Positions 13,947 to 19,342 of a stretch of 19,342 bases of DNA are shown here, piece by piece. How positions within the stretch are numbered: the stretch's first letter is position 1; each line of letters starts with the position of its first letter. The translations under genes were made by a program, and so were the position numbers. Under the pieces are notes generated by a model. That model was not told the origin of the DNA. It made no database searches and saw only the letters and a program-made list of their open reading frames with translations. This DNA is from Desulfobulbaceae bacterium UBA5173 (GTDB lineage: Bacteria > Desulfobacterota > Desulfobulbia > Desulfobulbales > Desulfobulbaceae): contig DHWV01000081.1 in NCBI GenBank assembly GCA_002413355.1, positions 38,912-58,253 on the forward strand, written 5' to 3'.

Positions 13947-16217
13947 ATGTCTTCTGCATCCAAGCATCTGCCCCGCATGGAACTCCTTGCCCCGGCGGGC
14001 GGCTTTCCTGCCTTTGAAGCCGCCCTTGAGGCCGGAGCCGACGCAGTCTATGTCGGTGCGCCCGGCTTCAATGCCCGCGCCCTCAGCCGCGACTTCACCT
14101 TTGCCGAGATTGGCTCGATGATCAGGCAGGCGCACGGCGCAGGCAAACGGGTCTATATCGCCATGAACAGTTTGGTGAAAGAGGCGGAGCTGCCTGCCGC
14201 CCTCGAAGCCTTGTCCTGTTTTGAGTCGCTGCGGCCAGATGCCCTGATTGTCCAAGACATCGGCCTGCTCCAGCTAGCCCTCGCCCATTTTCCCAGCCTA
14301 CCGCTGCACGCTTCAACCCTGCTTTCCGTTCACAACTCGCTCGCCGCTGCGGAACTGACTACGCTCGGCTGTTCACGGGTGGTGTTAGCGCGGGAGATGA
14401 CCATTGAGGAGATCGCCGCAGTCCATCGCAGCACAACGGCGGAGCTGGAAGTTTTTGTGCACGGGGCGATGTGTTTCAGCTATTCGGGCCTCTGTCTTTT
14501 TTCCAGCCTGCACGGCGGCAAGTCGAGCCTGCGCGGCCAGTGCGTCCAACCCTGCCGCCGCCGCTACGACTGGCAGCCGTCCGGCAGAACGGAGAAGGGC
14601 AAAGATGCGCCGTCGCAATCAGGCGGATACCTCTTTTCCATGAACGACCTGTGCGGCATTGATCTCCTGCCTGCCCTGCGCAAGGCTGGTGTCCGCTGTC
14701 TGAAGATCGAAGGCAGGCTGAAAAGCGGCCATTACGTGGGCAGCACCGTTGCCGCCTACCGCATGGCCATTGATTCCTTAGATCAGCCAGAAGACCTGCG
14801 CCAAGAAATTCTCCGCCGAGCGCACAGTCTGCTCGACGACGCGATGGGCCGAACACGTTCGAGCGGCTATCTGCTCTCTTCAAAGCCAACAGAGGCGGTC
14901 AGTCCAGAGCAGTCAGGCAACAGCGGTCTACTGCTGGGACGAATCAAGGGTATCAAGCAGGAACGGCAGAGCGACGGCAAGACTCGCCTGAGTCTACAAA
15001 CAACCTTGACCGCCCAAGTCAGAGAAGGCGACCGCCTCCGCCTGCACGACGAACTCAACGGCGAGCGGGTCAGCTTCACGTTGCGGACGCTGATCGTCCA
15101 AAATCGGAAGCAGAAGGTCGGACAGACTGGGCAGCGGGCGCAGATTTCCCTGTTCATCGACCAGCCGGGCCGCTTTGATCGCAATTTTCAGGGCAGTCTT
15201 TTCCGGGTGGATGTGGAGGCACGGATTGCGGCGGAGAAGAGCAGCCGCGAGCGCAGCAAGGAGCTGGCGGGCAAACGGGTTCCTCCGAACCGGAGCAAGG
15301 TGGAGCAGATTCTTGCCCAGATGGCGTGGAAGGCCGAGACAGAGCAGGCTGGTGCGGCCGGGAAAAGACCGCATTTCAGTAGTGGACGGAGGGTGGAGGG
15401 CCGGAGCGAGCTGCCCTGCTGGATCATGCTTTCCAGCGTGGCTGATCTGCGCGAGCGACTGCCTGTGCTGCCGCAACGAATCCTTCTGCCGCTGCACCGT
15501 GACAATCTTCGCCAGCTTGACCAGCAGGCTGCCGTGCTCCGGCAAGCGCAGCCGAAGATCATCTGGCAGCTACCGCCTATCCTGCACGAGGCGGAACTGG
15601 CGTGGATGCGGGAGCAGGTACTCCGTCTCCGGGCGGCTGGCTGGCATCGCTTTGCCTTAGGCCATTGCAGCCAGACCGGGCTGTTCGCGCAACAGCAGGG
15701 GCTGGAGCTACACGGCCACTACACCCTGAACCTCCTCAACTCCGCTTCCTTGCACGCGGTGCTGCCCTTGGGCCTGCGTGGCACGCTTTTTTCTGTGGAA
15801 AGCGAGGCGGCCAACATCGCCGCAGCATTGAGCCACTTCCGACGACGGCAGCGTGGCTCAAGGTCGGCAGCGATGCAGATCGGCATCTATGCCTACGGTC
15901 GGCCGCCCCTGTTCACCTCGCGCTTGGACGGAGCGCATTTCCGCTGGCAGCAGCTTGCAGTCAGTCCAAAGGAGGAGCGGTTCAGCATGGAGCGACGCGA
16001 CGGCCTGACCTTGGCACGTGCTGTGCAACCCTTTTCGCTCCTGCATCGGCGGCAGGAATTGGCCGCGCTGGGCATTGATTTTCTTTTCCTTGACCTTAGC
16101 GGCGGCCCAGTGAAAAAAGAAGCGGCGGCATTGAATACACTGTTAGGTCAGGAAGATGGACGACGAGGCAAACGGCCAGAGGTGCTGACCGGAAATTTCA
16201 GCGGGGTGTTGATCTAA
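13947..16217 (+). CDS. U32-family protein (RlhA/YdcP-like, collagenase-like)
   Basis: A 756-residue protein starting with the family's TIM-barrel: MELLAPAGG at residues 11-19, then EAALEAGADAVYVGAPGFNAR. The U32 signature is LEVFVHGAMCFSYSGLC. The cysteines of AMC, GLC, GQC and QPC form the set that in E. coli RlhA/TrhP proteins serves iron-sulfur-dependent hydroxylation of rRNA or tRNA. The domain continues through SMNDLCGIDLLPAL and CLKIEGRLKS. A long second half (DUF3656-like and C-terminal extension) follows, somewhat longer than E. coli RlhA (653). RNA hydroxylation is therefore more likely than the older 'peptidase/collagenase' label, but the substrate is unproven. The start is uncertain: ATG 13947 and ATG 13977 both fit and neither has a Shine-Dalgarno; the frame is open to 13779 but without family similarity. 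It converges on batA with a 26-bp gap. Confidence 0.9.
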   Translation: MSSASKHLPRMELLAPAGGFPAFEAALEAGADAVYVGAPGFNARALSRDFTFAEIGSMIRQAHGAGKRVYIAMNSLVKEAELPAALEALSCFESLRPDALIVQDIGLLQLALAHFPSLPLHASTLLSVHNSLAAAELTTLGCSRVVLAREMTIEEIAAVHRSTTAELEVFVHGAMCFSYSGLCLFSSLHGGKSSLRGQCVQPCRRRYDWQPSGRTEKGKDAPSQSGGYLFSMNDLCGIDLLPALRKAGVRCLKIEGRLKSGHYVGSTVAAYRMAIDSLDQPEDLRQEILRRAHSLLDDAMGRTRSSGYLLSSKPTEAVSPEQSGNSGLLLGRIKGIKQERQSDGKTRLSLQTTLTAQVREGDRLRLHDELNGERVSFTLRTLIVQNRKQKVGQTGQRAQISLFIDQPGRFDRNFQGSLFRVDVEARIAAEKSSRERSKELAGKRVPPNRSKVEQILAQMAWKAETEQAGAAGKRPHFSSGRRVEGRSELPCWIMLSSVADLRERLPVLPQRILLPLHRDNLRQLDQQAAVLRQAQPKIIWQLPPILHEAELAWMREQVLRLRAAGWHRFALGHCSQTGLFAQQQGLELHGHYTLNLLNSASLHAVLPLGLRGTLFSVESEAANIAAALSHFRRRQRGSRSAAMQIGIYAYGRPPLFTSRLDGAHFRWQQLAVSPKEERFSMERRDGLTLARAVQPFSLLHRRQELAALGIDFLFLDLSGGPVKKEAAALNTLLGQEDGRRGKRPEVLTGNFSGVLI

Positions 16218-16243
16218 GCGGCTGGTGCCTGAACGCCGACCTA

Positions 16244-17230
16244 CTACGGCAGCCTTCTCCTTGCTACTGCCAATTCGACCGCCAGCAGCAGCAACGCGGC
16301 CAGCAGCGGCCAGATGAACAGCTCCCGGTGCTGCGAGAACTGCCTCGTCTTCCTCACGGTGGTTTCCATGCGGTTGATCTCCTCGTAAATCTGCGCCAGC
16401 GAGCTGCTGTCGGTGGCTCGAAAATATTTGGCCCCGGTCATTTCCGCCACTTTGGTCAGGGTTTTCTCGTCAATATCCACTTCAGCCTGCATGATCCGCG
16501 ACCTGCCGAAGATATCCACGCCGGGCATGGGCGCAACTCCGCGTTTGCCTGCGCCGATAGCATAGACTTTGATGCGCAGGGCCGCCGCTGCTTCCGCCGC
16601 TGTCAGCGGAGCAATCTTGCCTGCGTTGTTCACGCCGTCGGTGAGCAGGATCAAAATCCGTGACTTGGCCTGCTGATCGCGCAGGTGGTTCACGCCAGAG
16701 GCAATGGCCGAGCCGATGGCGGTGCCGTCCTCAATCATGCCAATGCGCAGTGCGTCCAGCCGCTGCTGAAGCCAGCCATGATCAAGCGTCAGCGGGCAGA
16801 CAAGATAAGGCCGCCCGGCAAACGCCACCATGCCGATGCGGTCGTTAGGCCGCTGGCTGATGAACTTAGCCACCACCGCCTTGACCACATCGAGACGGCT
16901 GGCCGAGCCGCTGAGATCCATCGCTTTCATCGAGCCAGAGATGTCCACGGCCAGCAGGATGTCAATGCCGGAGGCTTCCACTTCGGTGGTGACGCGGCCC
17001 CATTGCGGGCGGGCCAGCCCGGTAATCAGCAGGGCAAGGGCGGCCAGACGCAGCCAAGCCAACAATTTGCCCGGACTGACCTTGCGGCTTCCAGCAATGG
17101 CTTTCACCGCTGAAATGGACGGAAAAAGCAGAGCTGGGGCGTTGCCTTTGCGGCTGCGCAGCCACGCCAGAATTGGTAGAAGCAGGAGCAGCCAGAGCAG
17201 CTCCGGTTCGGCAAAACGGAAACTGTCCAT
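16244..17230 (-). CDS. batA: BatA-like vWA membrane protein
   Basis: A 328-residue inner-membrane protein of the Bacteroides aerotolerance (Bat) type. Hydrophobic segments lie at about 10-24 and 57-73, followed by GLARPQWG, a hallmark of BatA/BatB. The vWA domain (about 88-290) has a full MIDAS: DISGS (96-100), T170 in EDGTAIGSAI and D198 in LTDGVNN. A C-terminal membrane helix (about 305-325) anchors the other end. The family works with MoxR AAA+ ATPases, probably in protein quality control or oxidative-stress resistance at the membrane. It begins immediately after the DUF4381-like stop codon (0 bp gap). BatB and BatC/D, which often follow, are missing; the convergent U32 gene lies there. 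Confidence 0.93.
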   Translation of the reverse strand: MDSFRFAEPELLWLLLLLPILAWLRSRKGNAPALLFPSISAVKAIAGSRKVSPGKLLAWLRLAALALLITGLARPQWGRVTTEVEASGIDILLAVDISGSMKAMDLSGSASRLDVVKAVVAKFISQRPNDRIGMVAFAGRPYLVCPLTLDHGWLQQRLDALRIGMIEDGTAIGSAIASGVNHLRDQQAKSRILILLTDGVNNAGKIAPLTAAEAAAALRIKVYAIGAGKRGVAPMPGVDIFGRSRIMQAEVDIDEKTLTKVAEMTGAKYFRATDSSSLAQIYEEINRMETTVRKTRQFSQHRELFIWPLLAALLLLAVELAVARRRLP

Positions 17231-17836
17231 TTATTGCGCTGTCTCCGCTTTGGTGGTTTCGATAAACGTGCGCAGGTTGACGGACAGCCCGCTCATGTGT
17301 TCCCGGCTGAGAGATGCTTCGGCAAATTTGACATCTTCGCAGAGCTGAAGCCATGTTTGCAACTCTGCGGCAGAGTTCCGCAGCAGCTCTGGCACCGTCT
17401 CGCCACCAGCCTCAATGCCGCTGATCAGTTCACTGACTGTCTGTTTTGACGCGGCAAGCCCGAAACGTTCTTCCAGATAGCGGCGCAGCGTTTGATCAAA
17501 CAGCTCGGCAAATGCGGCACAATGTTCTGTTGCAGCAAACGTATCCGCCTCAGTCAGCCGAAGCAAGGCTGTTTCATGAGGTAAAAGCGGTGGTGGCAGC
17601 GTGCTGCCTTTTTTCTTCCATAAAAAAAACGCGGTCAAGCCAGCAACAATAATGAGCAAGCCTGCGCCTGCGGCAGGAAGCCGCCAGTTTATGTGCTCAG
17701 GCAGCGGCACTGGAGCCTCGATTTCCATTTTTTCAGAGGCATCCGCTGGAGAAGACATCGGCACAAGCTGCTGCGCCCGCAGCGGCGCAGGAGTGCTGAC
17801 CAGTAGCAGGAGGGTAAACAAAAACCAGCGGCTCAT
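17231..17836 (-). CDS. DUF4381-like membrane protein of the MoxR-Bat cluster
   Basis: A 201-residue protein with an N-terminal signal peptide (MSRWFLFTLLLLVSTPAPLRA). A short periplasmic part (about 22-50) is rich in Ala, Pro and Glu. A single membrane helix follows (about 54-73, AAGAGLLIIVAGLTAFFLW), stopped by the basic WKKK, and then a helical cytosolic domain with FDQTLRRYLEERFGLAASKQTVSEL. This architecture and the position between DUF58 and BatA are typical of DUF4381-type components of MoxR operons. No catalytic motif is visible; a scaffolding role is inferred. It overlaps the DUF58 gene by 4 bp (ATGA) and abuts batA. Confidence 0.85.
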   Translation of the reverse strand: MSRWFLFTLLLLVSTPAPLRAQQLVPMSSPADASEKMEIEAPVPLPEHINWRLPAAGAGLLIIVAGLTAFFLWKKKGSTLPPPLLPHETALLRLTEADTFAATEHCAAFAELFDQTLRRYLEERFGLAASKQTVSELISGIEAGGETVPELLRNSAAELQTWLQLCEDVKFAEASLSREHMSGLSVNLRTFIETTKAETAQ

Positions 17837-18747
17837 CGGGCCAACCTCCGGCTACGAGCACGAAAAAATCCCATTAAGGCGACAAGATATGGTTTGTCAG
17901 TGAACAGTTGAAGCAGATCAATGCCAAGGCTGCGCACGGTGCGGGCAAAGCGTTCCCGCTGGTCGGCGGTCAAGGTGGCGTAGGCCCGCACCGTCCATTC
18001 GTCGTTGGTGTTGAGCAGCACCTGCTCGCCGCTTTCCGCGTCCTCCAAGGTAATCCAGCCTGCTTTCGGCAGCACCTGCTCGCGGGGATCAGTGACCGAA
18101 ACCGCAATCAGATCGTGGCGGCGGCCTGCAATCTGGAGCTTCGGGCGGAGGGCCTGCAAGGCATCGTCAAAATCGCCGGGCAGGCAAAAATCCGAAAGCA
18201 GGAAGGTCACGCATTTCCGCTTCGCCACTCGGCTGAAAAAATCGAGGGCCTTGCTAAAATTGGTGCCTTTGCCCTGCGGCTGAAAAAAAAGGATTTCACG
18301 GATGACGCGCAGAACATGGCTACGGCCTTTTTCCGGGGCAATAAACAGCTCGACCGCATCAGCAAAAAGAATCAGCCCGACTTTGTCGCTGTTGCGGATC
18401 GCGGAAAAGGCCAGCGCGGCAGCCAGCTCGGCCATAACCTCCCGTTTTGATTGCCTGCCGGAACCGAAGCTGCCGGACGCGCTGAGATCAATCAGGAGCA
18501 TGATGGTCAGCTCGCGTTCCTCGGTGAATTTTTTCACGTGTGGAGTGCCGGTGCGGGCGGTGACGTTCCAGTCTATGGCTCGGATTTCGTCGCCCGGCAC
18601 ATACTCGCGCACTTCGTCGAAGTTCATGCCCCGGCCTTTGAAGACCGAATGATAGCTCCCGGCCAGGCTGCTGTCTGCCATGCGCCGAGTGCGGACTTCA
18701 ATCTGCCTGACTTTCTTTAGAATTTCTTTAATCGCCGCCGCTTCCAT
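17833..18747 (-). CDS. DUF58 domain protein (vWA-like, MoxR partner)
   Basis: A 304-residue cytosolic protein of the DUF58 family. The conserved block GRGMNFDEVREYVPGDEI (38-55) continues as RAIDWNVTARTGTPHVKKF and identifies the family. A vWA-like fold follows with a MIDAS-like DLSASGS from D87, then KVGLILFAD and VTFLLSDFCLPGDF. No membrane segment is clear. Genes of this family almost always follow moxR, as here (5-bp gap), and are thought to be clients or adaptors of the ATPase. The next gene overlaps by 4 bp, so all four genes of the cluster are probably one transcript. Confidence 0.94.
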   Translation of the reverse strand: MEAAAIKEILKKVRQIEVRTRRMADSSLAGSYHSVFKGRGMNFDEVREYVPGDEIRAIDWNVTARTGTPHVKKFTEERELTIMLLIDLSASGSFGSGRQSKREVMAELAAALAFSAIRNSDKVGLILFADAVELFIAPEKGRSHVLRVIREILFFQPQGKGTNFSKALDFFSRVAKRKCVTFLLSDFCLPGDFDDALQALRPKLQIAGRRHDLIAVSVTDPREQVLPKAGWITLEDAESGEQVLLNTNDEWTVRAYATLTADQRERFARTVRSLGIDLLQLFTDKPYLVALMGFFRARSRRLAR

Positions 18748-18752
18748 AACTT

Positions 18753-19342
18753 TTACGGCACCGGCACGGTTTCCAAGAGCCTGCGGATGATGTCCTCGCT
18801 GGTGATGCCTTCCGCTTCTGCCTCATAGCTGACCCGAATGCGGTGGCGCAGCACGTCCGGGGCGCAGCTTTTGATGTCGTCCGGGATGATGTAGCCGCGC
18901 CCGTTCAGATAGGCCAAAGCGCGGGCTGCCGCTTTCAAGCTGATAGTGGCTCGTGGCGAGGCACCGGTTTCGATGTAGCCGCGCATTCCATTGTTGATGC
19001 CGGTCGGCTCGCGGGTTTCGCAAATCAGCTCAACAATATACTCTTTAATGCGGTCATCCACATACACGCTGTCCACCACCCGACGGGCGGCTATCACCTG
19101 TTCTGGGCTGAGAATAGGCGACATGACTGCCTTGGCATCGGCATGATCGAGCAAATCAAGGATGCGCCGTTCCTGCTCGCGGGTCGGATAGCCGACTTTC
19201 ACCTTGAGCATAAAGCGGTCCACCTGTGCTTCCGGCAGCGGATAGGTGCCCTCTTGCTCAATCGGGTTCTGCGTCGCCAAAACCAAAAATAACTCCGGCA
19301 GCGGGAACGTGCTTTCACCGATGGTCACCTGCCGTTCCTGCA
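18753..19342 (-). CDS. MoxR-type AAA+ ATPase (partial, 5' end beyond window)
   Basis: The frame is open through the right edge, so about 196 C-terminal residues are visible; the Walker A and B motifs lie outside. The visible part starts at QERQVTIGESTFPLPELF and continues with the sensor-1 block LVLATQNPIEQEG, then TYPLPEAQVDRFMLKV. The C-terminal lid has ETGASPRATISLKAAARALA and YIIPDDIKSCAPDVLRHRI, all diagnostic of MoxR. A GTG at 19328 is internal, not the true start. MoxR ATPases act as chaperones that mature or remodel vWA-containing partners, here presumably the DUF58 and BatA proteins immediately downstream. Confidence 0.96.
   Translation of the reverse strand, partial: QERQVTIGESTFPLPELFLVLATQNPIEQEGTYPLPEAQVDRFMLKVKVGYPTREQERRILDLLDHADAKAVMSPILSPEQVIAARRVVDSVYVDDRIKEYIVELICETREPTGINNGMRGYIETGASPRATISLKAAARALAYLNGRGYIIPDDIKSCAPDVLRHRIRVSYEAEAEGITSEDIIRRLLETVPVP

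Overview
The window comes from a Gram-negative, GC-rich bacterium. It carries LPS-export (LptF-type), Pal lipoprotein, heptosyltransferase-like and DgkA genes, which imply an outer membrane. The dense, overlapping minus-strand gene strings and repeats of the kind that translate as 'HSE(R/Q)S(E/D)ES...FARND' fit the Desulfobacterota (Desulfobulbaceae or cable-bacterium relatives). That placement is an inference from gene content and style, not from a marker gene.

Layout. (1) 1-7957, minus strand: a seven-gene string reading rng (RNase G) > M23 peptidase > LptF-type permease > UPF0104 flippase-like protein > GT9 glycosyltransferase > PHP phosphoesterase > sigma-54 response regulator (cut by the left edge). 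Most junctions overlap or are a few bases apart, so this looks like one envelope-biogenesis operon headed by an RNase. (2) 8217-8570, plus strand: dgkA, divergent from rng. (3) 8582-10892, minus strand: a tight three-gene cassette of a small coiled-coil protein, a DxTGSM-type vWA protein and a compact, divergent adenylosuccinate-synthetase-like enzyme. This is the least explained part of the window. (4) 10893-11672: about 780 bp without a credible gene. It holds a 592-bp MITE-like element with 134-bp imperfect terminal inverted repeats and a 6-bp flanking direct repeat (AAGGAC). Its core carries 23-bp-period tandem repeats and a 25-bp-arm palindrome. (5) 11673-13757, minus strand: a CAP/SCP secreted protein, a SAM methyltransferase and the lipoprotein Pal, with good sigma70-like promoters in front of the CAP gene and of pal and a strong terminator after pal. 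(6) 13947-16217, plus strand: a U32-family protein of the RlhA/collagenase-like type. (7) 16244-19342, minus strand: MoxR (cut by the right edge) > DUF58 > DUF4381-like > BatA, the classic MoxR-vWA chaperone/aerotolerance cluster, here stopping after BatA.

How the genes fit together: the first block and the Pal block serve envelope assembly, and DgkA recycles diacylglycerol released during envelope polymer synthesis. The MoxR block is a separate AAA+/vWA module. The small-protein/vWA/PurA-like cassette has no obvious link to its neighbours. It sits directly behind the mobile-looking element, which supplies most of its 5' leader, so it is the best candidate here for an uncharacterised accessory system.
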